Source of the DNA: Maribacter polysaccharolyticus
GTDB taxonomy: Bacteria; Bacteroidota; Bacteroidia; Flavobacteriales; Flavobacteriaceae
Direction of reading: 5' to 3'
Assembly (NCBI RefSeq): GCF_028882255.1
Contig: NZ_JARBUY010000004.1
Location: 570,328-634,327, forward strand
Length of the DNA stretch: 64,000 bases
Shown: positions 7,964-17,883 of the stretch, piece after piece
Layout: the number at the start of each line of letters is the position of its first letter
Numbering within the stretch: the first letter of the stretch is position 1
Notes under the pieces: generated by a model
Seen by the model: only the letters and a program-made list of their open reading frames with translations
What the model was told of the DNA's origin: nothing
Database searches by the model: none
Program-made: the position numbers and the translations under genes

Positions 7964-10900
7964 ATGTTTCAAAGATTTATAGATCGTCCCGTACTATCTA
8001 CGGTGATATCGATTATTATTGTCATACTCGGTATTTTAGGGTTAACCTCCCTGCCCATTGAACAATATCCTGAAATTGCACCCCCGACGGTACAGGTGAC
8101 CACCACCTACACAGGGGCCAATGCCGAAACCGTATTGAACAGTGTCGTAATTCCTTTGGAAGAACAGATCAACGGTGTTGAAGGCATGACCTATATGACA
8201 TCGAATGCCAGTAATGATGGTGCTGCAACCATCAACGTCTATTTTAAATTGGGTACAGACCCTGATATAGCCGCGGTCAACGTACAAAACAGGGTGGCAA
8301 GGGCAAACAGTGTCCTTCCTGAAGCTGTTATTAAGACCGGCGTGGTTACACAAAAGTCCCAAACCAGTGCATTGATGTTCTTCTCCCTGTTTTCCGACAA
8401 CGAGGATTATGATGCCACTTTCGTTGAAAACTATGCGCGTATAAACTTAGTGCCAAAACTTCAACGTATTGAAGGTGTCGGTAACGTAACCGTGTTCGGT
8501 TCGAAGGATTACTCCATGCGTATTTGGTTGAAACCCGATAAGATGGCCGCATATAACCTTATGCCTTCCGATATCCAAAATGCCTTGGTTGAACAAAACC
8601 TTGAAGCGGCGACAGGTAAAATCGGGGAAAATGCCGATGGGGTATTTGAATATGTGTTAAAATATAAAGGTCGATTATCGGAAGTGTCGGAATATGAGGA
8701 CATTATCATCAAAGCCCAAGATAATGGACAGTTCTTACGCTTGAAAGATGTTGCCGAAGTCGAATTGGGCGCCTTTAATTATGGCACCAAGAATGAAGGT
8801 ATGGGCAAACCGGGAACAGCGGTAGGTATATTCCAAACCTCGGGTTCCAATGCCAATGACATCATTACCCAAATCCAAGACATATTGGAAGAAAGCAAAG
8901 CCGATTTCCCTAAGGGATTGGATTATGTAATTCCGTATAATACCAAGGATTTCCTTGATGCCTCCATTTCGCACGTAATCCAAACTTTGATTGAAGCGTT
9001 TTTATTGGTATTCATCGTTGTATTCCTATTCCTGCAAGATTTTAGGTCAACATTGATTCCCGCAATTGCGGTCCCGGTAGCGATTATCGGTACCTTCTTT
9101 TTTCTTTCCCTATTTGGGTATTCCATCAATATGTTGACCCTTTTTGCCATGATATTGGCCATTGGTATTGTGGTCGATGATGCCATAGTTGTGGTAGAAG
9201 CCGTACACGCCAAGATGGAAGAAGGGGCGACCGATGCCAAGACTGCCACTAAAACGGCCATGTCTGAAATATCCGGAGCGATCATATCGATTACCTTGGT
9301 AATGTCGGCGGTATTTATCCCGGTTTCCTTTATCAGTGGATCTTCAGGGGTGTTCTATCAACAATTCGGTATTACCTTGGCAATTGCCATTGTAATTTCC
9401 GCAGTAAACGCCTTGACCCTGAGTCCGGCTTTGGCTGCCTTGTTTTTAAAACCGCATAAAGCCTCGGAATTTCATAACAAAGGTTTAAAACATCGTTTTT
9501 TCAATGCCTTCAATACCGGTTTCAATGCCCTTACGAATAAATATGTAGGATCGGTAAAGTTCATTGCCAAAAGAAAATGGGTAACCGTATCAATACTCGT
9601 CATCTTTACCGGAATTACCATTGCCTTGTTCAAAACCACCCCAACAGGGTTTATTCCCAATGAGGATAGGGGATTGATATTTGCCGATGTAAGTTTACCT
9701 CCCGGTACTACGTTGGAACAAACCCAAAAAACCGTGAAAAAACTGGATTCGATATATGCTTCCATGGATATCATAAAATCAAGGATGAACATTACCGGTT
9801 TCAGTTTGTTGAACAGTGTAAACGGGGGGTCTTATGCATTCTCCGTAATACGTCTCAAAGATTGGGAAGATAGAAAAGAAGCTTCACAATCCGTCAATGC
9901 CGTGGTGGGTAGTCTGTTTGCCCGTACAGCCGGTTTAAACGATGCCAAGATCTTCTTCTTTACCCCCCCGAGCGTACAAGGTTTCGGTAATTCTGCCGGT
10001 TTTGAAATGAACCTTCAAAGTAAGGATGCCGATGATTGGCAAACCGTAGGTAATACCACGAATCAATTTTTAGGGGCCTTGAACGCACGGCCAGAGGTTA
10101 AATATGCCATAACGCAATTCAACCCTAATTTTCCCCAATATGAACTACAGGTAGATGTGGAAAAGACCAAATCAGCCGGATTGGCCGTTACCGATGTCTT
10201 TAATGCCATGCAGGGATATTATGGGGGATTATATACTACGGATTTCAATAAATTCGGTAAGCAATATCGAATCATGATCCAATCGAGACCCGAAGATAGG
10301 GCAGACGAAAATTCATTGAACGATATGTTCGTTACCAACAACATGGGGGAATCCGTTCCGGTATCACAGTTTGTTTCCTTAAAGAAAATTTACGGGCCGG
10401 AAGTGGTGAGTAGGTTCAATCTACTCAGTTCGGTGAAAATCAATGGTGCCTTAAATCCGGGATATAGTACTGGGGACGCCATCAAGGCCATAGAAGAGGT
10501 AGCTGCCCAGGTATTGCCCAATAATTACACCTATGAATATTCGGGACTTACCAAGGAAGAACATAGTGCCGGTAGCCAAACAATACTCATATTTATTTTG
10601 AGTTTGGTTTTTGTGTACTTCTTATTGAGTGCGCAATATGAGTCCTACATCCTACCCTTATCCATATTATTATCCTTACCCGTAGGGATTGCCGGTGCCA
10701 TATCGTTTATCAGTTTTGCGGGATTGGAGAATAACATCTATTTCCAGATTGCCTTGATCATGCTGATCGGTCTGCTCTCCAAGAACGCCATCCTAATTGT
10801 TGAATTCGCCTTGCAACGAAGAAAACACGGAATGTCTATCATCGACTCTGCCATTGATGGTGCCAAAGCCAGGCTTCGACCTATTTTAATGACCTCGTTC

Positions 10901-11101
10901 GCCTTTATCTTCGGTTTAATGCCCTTGGCATTATCGACCGGTATCGGTGCCGTGGGTAACCGTTCCATAGGTTTGAGTGCCGTAGGCGGCATGTTGATAG
11001 GGACCCTTTTCGGGGTATTGATCATACCTGCCTTGTATGTGATATTCCAGTCACTCCAAGAAAGGATAACAGGTACTCCCGGTGAAGAAATTTCAAAATA
11101 A
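7964..11101 (+). CDS. RND efflux transporter, HAE1 (AcrB/MexF-like) permease
   Basis: 1045 residues, the normal AcrB length, with two repeats of a large periplasmic loop flanked by six-TM bundles. Proton-relay residues are present: the two Asp in TM4 (GIVVDDAIVVVE, about residue 405) and the Lys in TM10 (SKNAILIVEFA, about residue 943). This marks a hydrophobe/amphiphile (HAE1) exporter rather than a metal (HME) exporter. It forms the inner-membrane pump with the adjacent adaptor and outer-membrane genes. Substrates, such as dyes, detergents or antibiotics, cannot be inferred. Confidence 0.97.
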   Translation: MFQRFIDRPVLSTVISIIIVILGILGLTSLPIEQYPEIAPPTVQVTTTYTGANAETVLNSVVIPLEEQINGVEGMTYMTSNASNDGAATINVYFKLGTDPDIAAVNVQNRVARANSVLPEAVIKTGVVTQKSQTSALMFFSLFSDNEDYDATFVENYARINLVPKLQRIEGVGNVTVFGSKDYSMRIWLKPDKMAAYNLMPSDIQNALVEQNLEAATGKIGENADGVFEYVLKYKGRLSEVSEYEDIIIKAQDNGQFLRLKDVAEVELGAFNYGTKNEGMGKPGTAVGIFQTSGSNANDIITQIQDILEESKADFPKGLDYVIPYNTKDFLDASISHVIQTLIEAFLLVFIVVFLFLQDFRSTLIPAIAVPVAIIGTFFFLSLFGYSINMLTLFAMILAIGIVVDDAIVVVEAVHAKMEEGATDAKTATKTAMSEISGAIISITLVMSAVFIPVSFISGSSGVFYQQFGITLAIAIVISAVNALTLSPALAALFLKPHKASEFHNKGLKHRFFNAFNTGFNALTNKYVGSVKFIAKRKWVTVSILVIFTGITIALFKTTPTGFIPNEDRGLIFADVSLPPGTTLEQTQKTVKKLDSIYASMDIIKSRMNITGFSLLNSVNGGSYAFSVIRLKDWEDRKEASQSVNAVVGSLFARTAGLNDAKIFFFTPPSVQGFGNSAGFEMNLQSKDADDWQTVGNTTNQFLGALNARPEVKYAITQFNPNFPQYELQVDVEKTKSAGLAVTDVFNAMQGYYGGLYTTDFNKFGKQYRIMIQSRPEDRADENSLNDMFVTNNMGESVPVSQFVSLKKIYGPEVVSRFNLLSSVKINGALNPGYSTGDAIKAIEEVAAQVLPNNYTYEYSGLTKEEHSAGSQTILIFILSLVFVYFLLSAQYESYILPLSILLSLPVGIAGAISFISFAGLENNIYFQIALIMLIGLLSKNAILIVEFALQRRKHGMSIIDSAIDGAKARLRPILMTSFAFIFGLMPLALSTGIGAVGNRSIGLSAVGGMLIGTLFGVLIIPALYVIFQSLQERITGTPGEEISK

Positions 11102-11117
11102 ACCAAGAACAATAACG

Positions 11118-12521
11118 ATGAAAAAAATAGTTACGAATAAACTTATAGTAGTCGCTTTTCTTCCGCTTTTGCTTCAATCGTGTTTTGTGGCAAAGACCTA
11201 CGAAAGGCCAGCAATCGAAACCGAGGCGCTATTCCGTACCGATCAACTGCCCCAGGACAGCATTTCATTTGCTTCCGTTTCCTATAAAGATCTTTTTACC
11301 GATGAGTATCTAAAAGGGTATATTGAAAAAGGCTTGGAGAACAATCTGGACATCAGGATCGCGTTGCAGAACATAAATTCCGCAGCTGCGTATGTGAAAC
11401 AAGGGAAGGCAAATTACCTGCCTACACTGAACCTATCGGCAACGGGAACCCGGACTGCCCAAAATAGTGCCAACGGCCTATACGGAAGTTTGTTTACCAA
11501 CCCCTATAGCGTTTATGATCTTACCGGTACCTTATCATGGGAAGCGGATATATGGGGAAAAATAAGAAGTGGTAAAAGGGCCAATGATGCCGACTACTTA
11601 CAAACCGTAGAGGCCCATAAAGCCGTTAAAACCGATTTGGTCGCACAAATCGCGGCGACCTACTACCAACTTTTGGCCTTGGACGAACAGATCGAGGTTA
11701 CCGAAAAAACCATAATCAACCGTTCCAAAAGCTTGGAGACCATCAAGGAACTTAAAGTGGCCGGACAGGCCAATCAAGTAGGTGTTGATCAGACCGCCGC
11801 ACAACTGTATAGTGCCCAAAGTCAATTATTGGACCTCAAAAATGCCCTGTTCATTACTGAAAACACCTTAAGTCTCCTATTAGGGGAAGAACCACAGACC
11901 CATTCTCGAAGTACATTGGAAGAGCAGCGCTTGGCGAGTGAAATGCAATTGGGGGTTCCTTCCTTATTGTTGAGAAACAGACCCGACATCCTACAGGCTG
12001 AATATGCCTTGATCAACGCATTTGAACTTGCCAATGTTGCCAAAAGTAATTTTTATCCGTCGATAACCCTTAGTGCAAATGCCGGGTACAACAGTTTGGA
12101 ATTGGACAATTGGATCGATTCCGGTTCAATTTTCGCCAATTTGGTCGGTGGGCTTACACAACCCTTATTGAATGGAAGAAAGATTAGAACTGCCTATGAG
12201 GTGTCAAAGGCAAACCAAGAACAAGCCTTGCTGCAATTTAAAAAAGCACTATTGACCGCAGGTAGGGAAGTTTCAGAAGCTTTCTACGATTTCCAAATAG
12301 CCGTAGAAAAGGAAACATTCATTACCAACCAGGTCATTGCCCTGCGCAGGGCGGAAGAAAACTCCCAAGAATTGTTGAACAGCGGTTACCTTACCTATTT
12401 AGATCTGTTGACCGCAAGGGAGAATGCCCTGAATGCCGAATTGAACTTGATTGACAACAAACTCTCCCAACTGTCAGCAACCGTGGAATTGTACCGATCA
12501 TTAGGCGGCGGATGGCATTGA
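11118..12521 (+). CDS. TolC-like outer-membrane efflux lipoprotein (NodT family)
   Basis: 467 residues from the chosen ATG at 11118; an upstream in-frame Met at 11082 would overlap the pump gene and precede the signal peptide. The lipobox is LLQSC, followed by the family-typical YERP segment. Two repeated OEP domains with long alpha-helical hairpins (ALDEQIEVTEKTIINRSKS and a second near ALLTAGREVSEAFYDFQ) form the trimeric outer-membrane exit duct. It closes the efflux operon and starts 16 bp after the pump stop. Confidence 0.96.
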   Translation: MKKIVTNKLIVVAFLPLLLQSCFVAKTYERPAIETEALFRTDQLPQDSISFASVSYKDLFTDEYLKGYIEKGLENNLDIRIALQNINSAAAYVKQGKANYLPTLNLSATGTRTAQNSANGLYGSLFTNPYSVYDLTGTLSWEADIWGKIRSGKRANDADYLQTVEAHKAVKTDLVAQIAATYYQLLALDEQIEVTEKTIINRSKSLETIKELKVAGQANQVGVDQTAAQLYSAQSQLLDLKNALFITENTLSLLLGEEPQTHSRSTLEEQRLASEMQLGVPSLLLRNRPDILQAEYALINAFELANVAKSNFYPSITLSANAGYNSLELDNWIDSGSIFANLVGGLTQPLLNGRKIRTAYEVSKANQEQALLQFKKALLTAGREVSEAFYDFQIAVEKETFITNQVIALRRAEENSQELLNSGYLTYLDLLTARENALNAELNLIDNKLSQLSATVELYRSLGGGWH

Positions 12522-12591
12522 TACCACTACAGGGCAAACGGTGTAATACCGCACCTTGATCCTGGATTAAAATACTTGAAAAAGAAGATTA

Positions 12592-12640
12592 AACCCTTTA
12601 TCATGGATCGAATATATCCTTGGTAGAGGGTTGCTTTTTT
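12592..12640 (+). terminator. Terminator of the efflux operon
   Basis: Long imperfect stem beginning AACCCTTTATCATGG and closing CCTTGGTAGAGGGTT (two G-U pairs, one mismatch), followed by GC and a run of T. It sits 70 bp after the TolC-like gene. Confidence 0.7.
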
Positions 12641-12651
12641 TCCTAGGACAA

Positions 12652-13122
12652 CTACTTCCAGGCACTGAAGGGATTTTTACTCAACATGGAGTTATAATAC
12701 TTAAGGGCACCGGTGACTTCCTTCCCAAGCCACTCGGGACGCTCAAAAGGATCATTTTCGTTTTCCAATTCGATTTCGGCTATGACCAGACCTTGGTTCT
12801 CCCCAAGAAATTCATCCACTTCAAACAAATGATTTCCATTCGGGATCACATACCTTATTTTTTCGATTATCGTTGGTTCGCATAATTGAAGTAAGGCCTC
12901 CGCTTCTTCGACACCGATACCGGTTTCCCATTCGAAACGCATGGTACCGCTATCATTGGAAATGCCCTTTACGGTCAAAAATGCCTCTTGACCCTTTATC
13001 CGGACTCGAACGGTTCTTTCCGGGTCTGTGTTCAAAAAACCTTGGACTATTCTTGTTCTGGAGGTGGCTTCTGTCCTATAACCACTGCCTTTCATTAAAA
13101 ATTTCCGTTCTATTTCTACCAT
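12652..13122 (-). CDS. CYTH domain protein (class IV adenylate cyclase / triphosphatase-like)
   Basis: 156 residues. The signature EIERKF is at residues 3-8, followed by the strand-rich tunnel fold with basic residues (TVRVRIKG) and acidic metal-binding pairs (MRFEWE, LFEVDEF, AEIELE). Small stand-alone CYTH proteins of this type hydrolyse inorganic triphosphate; cyclase activity is less likely. It is convergent with the efflux operon. No partner gene is evident. Confidence 0.9.
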   Translation of the reverse strand: MVEIERKFLMKGSGYRTEATSRTRIVQGFLNTDPERTVRVRIKGQEAFLTVKGISNDSGTMRFEWETGIGVEEAEALLQLCEPTIIEKIRYVIPNGNHLFEVDEFLGENQGLVIAEIELENENDPFERPEWLGKEVTGALKYYNSMLSKNPFSAWK

Positions 13123-13159
13123 AATGCATTTGTATTAAACTAAAAGTAAGTAAATGAAA

Positions 13160-13195
13160 CCAAAAAAATCCCCAAGAATCACTTGGGGATTTTTC
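13160..13195 (-). terminator. Intrinsic terminator after the MFS transporter gene
   Basis: Stem AATCCCCAAG/CTTGGGGATT with loop AATCA. On the minus strand it is followed by a T run, 28 bp after the stop of the MFS gene. T-rich flanks on both sides could make it bidirectional. Confidence 0.85.
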
Positions 13196-13222
13196 AATAC
13201 GCTGGTACAATTAGGCGATAAT

Positions 13223-14377
13223 TTAAACTTTACTCTTTGCCGTAAAGGGTATGATCAACATATATGCAAAGCACGCCACGAGCACAATAAGACTTCCCAT
13301 AATCCCAAAACTGGAACTAACAAAGCCCATGATCGGGGGAATGACGGCTCCACCTACGATCGCCATGATCAACAACCCGGAAATTTCATTGGATCTTGAA
13401 GGCATTTTATTTATGGCAATCGAGAAGATCAATGGAAATAGATTACCTGCCCCAAGGCCTACAATGAATATACCGATATAGGCCATCATTTCGGTAGCGG
13501 AGAGCATAATCATCAAGGTACCCACAAGGGCCAAAACCGTAGTGGTCACCAAGAAGAACACCGGTTTTAGGAATTGCAGTAAAATGGCCCCAACAAACCT
13601 ACTGATCATAAGGGCCGTAAAATAAACACTTATACCGTAAGAGGCATTTTCGAGCGTGAGTCCGTGAAGCTTCATAAGGAATCCTTGAATGTTGGAATTC
13701 ATCCCGACATCGGCCCCGACAATAAGAAAAATAGCGATTACCATGGCAAGCACAAACTTATTGGTAAGCAACTTCATACACGATGCAAAAGTGGCCGGGG
13801 TTTCCGATTTTATACTTTCGTCGATCTTGGTAGCGGAAAGCCATAGCACATTGACCAATGATATTATGGCATAAACCGCGAAAACAAGGATCCACTTGTC
13901 ATAGGTTATGGCCATATAGGTGGCAATGATCGGTCCTGTTAAGGAAGTAATGGCCTTCATGAACTGGGAAAGGCTTAAAAAACTTGAGAGTTTCTCCTTT
14001 GGGGTCACTTCCTGTAACAATGGACTTGCTGCGACCTGCACTATGGTATTACCGATTCCCATAAAGACAAAGGCGATCAAAATAACCGCAAATGAGTAAT
14101 AAATGAACGGGATTAACAGTCCTAAAATAGTGATGATAATACCCAGGTTCATCATTTTCTTTTTCCCTATTTTATCTTGGAGTACACCTACGGGAATGGA
14201 GAAAACGAAAAACCATATGAACACCATGGATGGGATAAACTGTGCCATGGAATCTGAAAGACCGAAATCTTTCTGCACATAACCGGTTGAAACACCCACG
14301 ATATCTACAAACCCCATAATAATGAAGGTTAGGAATACTGGAAAAAATTTGTTTAGTTGTATTTTATTGGTTGCCAT
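13223..14377 (-). CDS. MFS transporter, FucP-like (sugar:H+ symporter type)
   Basis: 384 residues with 12 predicted TM helices and no signal peptide. The cytoplasmic loop after TM2 reads GVLQDKIGKKK, the degenerate MFS motif seen in FucP/NagP-type sugar porters of Bacteroidota. It lies 10 bp downstream of a ROK-family sugar kinase on the same strand, so uptake followed by phosphorylation of a hexose or amino sugar is a reasonable reading. The substrate cannot be told from sequence. Confidence 0.85.
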   Translation of the reverse strand: MATNKIQLNKFFPVFLTFIIMGFVDIVGVSTGYVQKDFGLSDSMAQFIPSMVFIWFFVFSIPVGVLQDKIGKKKMMNLGIIITILGLLIPFIYYSFAVILIAFVFMGIGNTIVQVAASPLLQEVTPKEKLSSFLSLSQFMKAITSLTGPIIATYMAITYDKWILVFAVYAIISLVNVLWLSATKIDESIKSETPATFASCMKLLTNKFVLAMVIAIFLIVGADVGMNSNIQGFLMKLHGLTLENASYGISVYFTALMISRFVGAILLQFLKPVFFLVTTTVLALVGTLMIMLSATEMMAYIGIFIVGLGAGNLFPLIFSIAINKMPSRSNEISGLLIMAIVGGAVIPPIMGFVSSSFGIMGSLIVLVACFAYMLIIPFTAKSKV

Positions 14378-14387
14378 ATATTATTTT

Positions 14388-15317
14388 TTAAATTTCAGGG
14401 AGTTCATTTTTTACTACGTTCCAAAAGTCGTTTACGAAAAGTTTGGCACTTCCGATTATCGCCGCATCTTCCAGCAATGTGGACACCTCAAATTCCAAGG
14501 GTGCCCCGGCTTTTTCCAATTCTTTTTTCAATACCGGTAAAAATAGGTCACTTGCTTTTGATACGTTCCCGCCCATGACCAGGATTTCCGCTTTGAAATC
14601 CTTGATAAAAGGAATCATGAATTCTGCCATATTGCTTCCGAATTCATCAAAAACCTTCCTAGAGTCCTCCGTATTCGCTTCGGCGATTTCCTTTACTCCC
14701 TTAACACGTTGTGAAGTAAGTTCAAAATACCTTTCGATACACCATCGGGTAGAGAAATAATCGTCACTTATTCCCGACTTATAGGGTTTGTCCCATAAAC
14801 ATCCATCTTGGGGCACGTCATCGGAATTTACTTGGGGCACACCATTGCTGATAAAGGCAGAACCAAAACCGGTGCCCAAGGTTACGACAATAACCTTTTT
14901 ACATGTTTTGGCCTTTCCCTGGGTAGATACCCCAACACCAAATGCCGTTGCATCATTTAAATACCTGAGGCTAACATTTTCACTATTGAGGTACTTAGGG
15001 AATTCTTTGGTCACCGAAACATTACGCAGATTTTCATATTTATCGTTTTCCCCTTCAAAAAGGGCAACTCCTGTCTTGTAATTGAATGGACCGGGAATCG
15101 CAAATCCGATTTCTGCTTTGGTCTGCATTGAAGCACTCTCAATGGTTTTGTTTATAGCTTTACTCCAGTCCTTGAAAATAAGCTCCTTGGATGCCTTATT
15201 GTCAATTCTTGCAGAAAACGTGGTATTCCCAAGTATTTCAAAAGTTTTTAAATTCACAGCCGCACTGGTAATATGGCTTCCGCCAATATCTACCCCTATT
15301 GCTATTTGATCAGTCAT
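14388..15317 (-). CDS. ROK family protein (probable sugar kinase)
   Basis: 309 residues. The N-terminal ATP-binding motif is GVDIGGSHI (about 8-16), the phosphate-2 region is VVTLGTGFGSAFI (about 144-156), and MGGNVS near residue 250 is the adenosine motif. There is no DNA-binding N-terminal domain, so it is a kinase rather than a ROK repressor. The usual CxCGxxGC-type zinc motif is absent (PQDGCLWDKPYKSG at that place), as in several divergent Bacteroidota ROK proteins. It is adjacent to a FucP-like transporter. Substrate unknown. Confidence 0.87.
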   Translation of the reverse strand: MTDQIAIGVDIGGSHITSAAVNLKTFEILGNTTFSARIDNKASKELIFKDWSKAINKTIESASMQTKAEIGFAIPGPFNYKTGVALFEGENDKYENLRNVSVTKEFPKYLNSENVSLRYLNDATAFGVGVSTQGKAKTCKKVIVVTLGTGFGSAFISNGVPQVNSDDVPQDGCLWDKPYKSGISDDYFSTRWCIERYFELTSQRVKGVKEIAEANTEDSRKVFDEFGSNMAEFMIPFIKDFKAEILVMGGNVSKASDLFLPVLKKELEKAGAPLEFEVSTLLEDAAIIGSAKLFVNDFWNVVKNELPEI

Positions 15318-15350
15318 ATTATATTAATTTTATTTAGGATTCTCTTTTAT

Positions 15351-15817
15351 TCAGGATATTCTTTTCAATTCAATATCATAGGTGAAATCATAAGTAATAT
15401 GGAATGCAACGGGTCTGTCTTCTAGATTACAACCCCGTTGGGCTATGGGGAACGCAACGATGGTTTCCTGTTCGGCACCTAACAATTCGTAAAGCGGGGG
15501 GTTAGTATTCCCTTCTCCTCCTATGCCAGCCATAAGAGAAAAAAACCTACGGCTTTGGTGTTCTTCTTGAACGACCATAGACCTCGTGATTTTTTCAATC
15601 CCTGTATAAAGAAGTACAGGGCTTTTTCGGTCTAATTTCAAGTCAATACAAACTTTTTCCATATCCCTTCGTTAATCAACATCATATATTCAATATTGGA
15701 ATTTGCCCAAACTTCAAAGTTAATCATTGCTGTGCAAAATACATCGGTAGAATCCCGAAAAGTGACTGTCCCTTTTAGCTTGTTGTCAACAGTGTACCAT
15801 TTATATAAGCCATTGTT
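15351..15817 (-). pseudogene. 3' remnant of a larger, frameshifted gene (family not recognised)
   Basis: A 103-codon frame (15351-15662) looks like a gene but is only the end of a longer one. Upstream on the same strand a different frame encodes protein-like sequence without a stop for about 50 codons (15665-15817; for example VWANSNIEYMMLINEGIW). The two join across an A-rich run near 15655-15660, which indicates a +1/-1 frameshift. Before 15817 the second frame hits a stop as well. The predicted product is strand-rich and ends in RPVAFHITYDFTYDIEL; I do not recognise the family. It precedes the ROK kinase by 33 bp, so it may once have been a carbohydrate-related gene of that cluster. Confidence 0.65.
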
Positions 15818-16037
15818 TTATACAAGCCTAGCAGTTGTAGGTATAAAAAGCCGACAAGCCATTTATACGACACCATTATTTATGATTAGGTCGATTCTTC
15901 CTCTCCCAAACGATGTTCAGGAAAAAAACTTTGGTTACCATAATCCAGCTTTAAGGAATGACCAGCCAAGTCCCTGATTACAGTAATCTGCATGTAGATA
16001 CAGCTAGCAACGCCCAATAAGATAATTACCTTGGAAT
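15818..16037. other. Degenerate intergenic stretch
   Basis: No intact gene. On the minus strand a 35-codon frame (about 15894-15998, starting MQITVIRDLAGH) is open and might be an earlier fragment of the decayed gene described at 15351-15817. A plus-strand frame at 15696-15977 runs antisense to the remnant and is judged spurious. No terminator or promoter is convincing here. Confidence 0.5.
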
Positions 16038-16697
16038 TTAGTATTGACGTCCGAGATCCCGGATAACATTGGAAGGAATCCTAGGGCCGTCGTAATCGTT
16101 CTTAGCCAACCACACCATGGCCTTTACAATGGTTTCGGGACGAACTGACTTAAACTTTTTCAAAGGTCCGGCCAAAACGAAATTGGCGGCCCGCATCAAT
16201 TGTTTAAAGATCCATTCCCCGATTCTTTTTTCTTCCCGTTTACCTCCGATCAAAGAGGGTTGTAGAATATAGGTTCTCGGAATCTTCGCCTTTAAAACGG
16301 CCTCTTCCATCTCGCCTTTTATCCGATTATAAAAAAGGGGGCTTTTGGCATTGGCTCCCAATGCAGAAATTACGATAAAGGTATTTATCCCATTTTCTTT
16401 TGCCAACATGGCCGCATTTTTGGGAATGCCAAAATCGATCTTTTTATAAAACTCCTTATTGGGGGTCTTTGACTTTGTAGTTCCAATACAACAGAAGACC
16501 TCATCGCCGGTAAAATGTTCTTTAAAGTCATCCAAACTGAACATATCGCCAAGATATTCCTCAATTTTAGGATCGGAAATGCCTACGGAACTCCTTGAGA
16601 ATAGTTTAATGCGTCCGTAATTCGGATCGTTCAACAGGTGTTCCAATAATTTACCCCCTGTCAATCCCGTTGCCCCAAGTATTATAGCCGTCTTCAC
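16038..16697 (-). CDS. NAD(P)H-binding protein, atypical SDR (HTATIP2/YwnB-like)
   Basis: 219 residues with GTG start. A Rossmann nucleotide-binding motif GATGLTGGKLL lies at residues 8-18, CCIGTTKSKTP at about 69 and VISALGANAKSP at about 110 resembling the catalytic-site region of the oxidoreductase HTATIP2 group. No membrane segment. It is divergent from dinB with a 39-bp gap. Likely a small NADPH-dependent oxidoreductase; substrate unknown. Confidence 0.85.
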   Translation of the reverse strand: MKTAIILGATGLTGGKLLEHLLNDPNYGRIKLFSRSSVGISDPKIEEYLGDMFSLDDFKEHFTGDEVFCCIGTTKSKTPNKEFYKKIDFGIPKNAAMLAKENGINTFIVISALGANAKSPLFYNRIKGEMEEAVLKAKIPRTYILQPSLIGGKREEKRIGEWIFKQLMRAANFVLAGPLKKFKSVRPETIVKAMVWLAKNDYDGPRIPSNVIRDLGRQY

Positions 16698-16736
16698 TTA
16701 TGCCGTTTTCGTTAAAAGTTGTTATAAATTTACAAC

Positions 16737-17837
16737 ATGGATACGGATTTCCCATTGCGAAAAATCATACATGTCGATATGGATGCCTTTTATGCGTCTG
16801 TAGAAGAGCTTGATTATCCGGAATTAATCGGGAAACCCCTTGCCGTTGGCGGCAATGAGGTAAGGGGTGTCGTATCCGCAGCAAATTACGAGGCCCGAAA
16901 ATATGGTGTACGCAGCGCCATGAGCGGTTATTTGGCCAAAAAGAACTGTCCGCACCTGACTTTCGTTAAACCCCGTTTTACACGTTATAAGGAACTATCG
17001 CAGCGCATTCGTACGATCTTTTTTGATTATACCGATTTGGTAGAGCCCCTTTCCTTGGATGAGGCCTATTTGGATGTGACCATCAACAAAAAGGGGAATC
17101 CGTCCGCTACCTTGATCGCCCAGGAGATAAGACAACGAATATATGACGAAATAGGTCTAAGGGCCTCGGCCGGAATATCCATTAATAAATTCATCGCCAA
17201 AATCGCCAGTGATTTCAACAAACCCAATGGACAAAAAACCGTAAACCCTGAAGAGGTACTGCAATTTCTGGAGGATTTGGAAATTCGGAAATTCCATGGT
17301 GTCGGTAAGGTAACCACCGAAAAGATGTACCGCTTGGGAATTTTCACCGGGAAGGACTTAAAAAGCAAATCCCTTGAATTTCTCGAAGAACATTTCGGCA
17401 AAAGCGGTAATCATTATTTCAACGTGGTCAGGGGAATACACCTTAGCCCCGTTAAACCCCATCGCATCCCCAAGTCTGTTGGGGCTGAGCGTACTTTCAA
17501 CGAAAACCTGAGCAGCGAGATCTTTATGTTAGAGCGCTTGGAACATATCGCGACCGAACTCGAAAAACGATTGAAAAAATCCAAAATAGCCGGGAAGACC
17601 ATCACCTTAAAGATCAAGTATAGCGACTTCACCCTTCAGACCCGAAGTAAAACATTGCCCTATTTCGTAACCGACAAATCGTTGCTATTGGAGACGGCCA
17701 AAGAACTGCTCTATCAAGAGAAAATGGAAAATTCGGTACGTCTTTTGGGCATTTCGCTTCATAATCTGAATACGGACAAAAAGAAAACCGAAGCTGAAAA
17801 AGACTCGGTTTCACTACAATTGCAGTTCGATTTTTAA
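16737..17837 (+). CDS. dinB: DNA polymerase IV (Y-family)
   Basis: 366 residues. It performs translesion synthesis in the cytoplasm. Catalytic acidic residues are visible in HVDMDAFYASVE (Asp14, Asp16) and SLDEAYLD (Asp108, Glu109). The helix-hairpin-helix region FHGVGKVT and the little-finger domain follow. The C-terminus ends in QLQFDF, a plausible beta-clamp-binding motif. No obvious LexA-type operator is seen in the short divergent promoter region. Confidence 0.97.
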   Translation: MDTDFPLRKIIHVDMDAFYASVEELDYPELIGKPLAVGGNEVRGVVSAANYEARKYGVRSAMSGYLAKKNCPHLTFVKPRFTRYKELSQRIRTIFFDYTDLVEPLSLDEAYLDVTINKKGNPSATLIAQEIRQRIYDEIGLRASAGISINKFIAKIASDFNKPNGQKTVNPEEVLQFLEDLEIRKFHGVGKVTTEKMYRLGIFTGKDLKSKSLEFLEEHFGKSGNHYFNVVRGIHLSPVKPHRIPKSVGAERTFNENLSSEIFMLERLEHIATELEKRLKKSKIAGKTITLKIKYSDFTLQTRSKTLPYFVTDKSLLLETAKELLYQEKMENSVRLLGISLHNLNTDKKKTEAEKDSVSLQLQFDF

Positions 17838-17883
17838 AAGCATTCACCAGAAAGGAAAAAACGGGGGATGTTTTTTTCAAATC

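Noticed and set aside
12631-13124. Plus-strand frames opposite the CYTH gene
   Set aside because: They are antisense shadows of a well-supported gene.
15696-15977. 93-codon plus-strand frame
   Set aside because: It runs antisense to the recognisable frames of the decayed gene and shows no protein-like composition or promoter.
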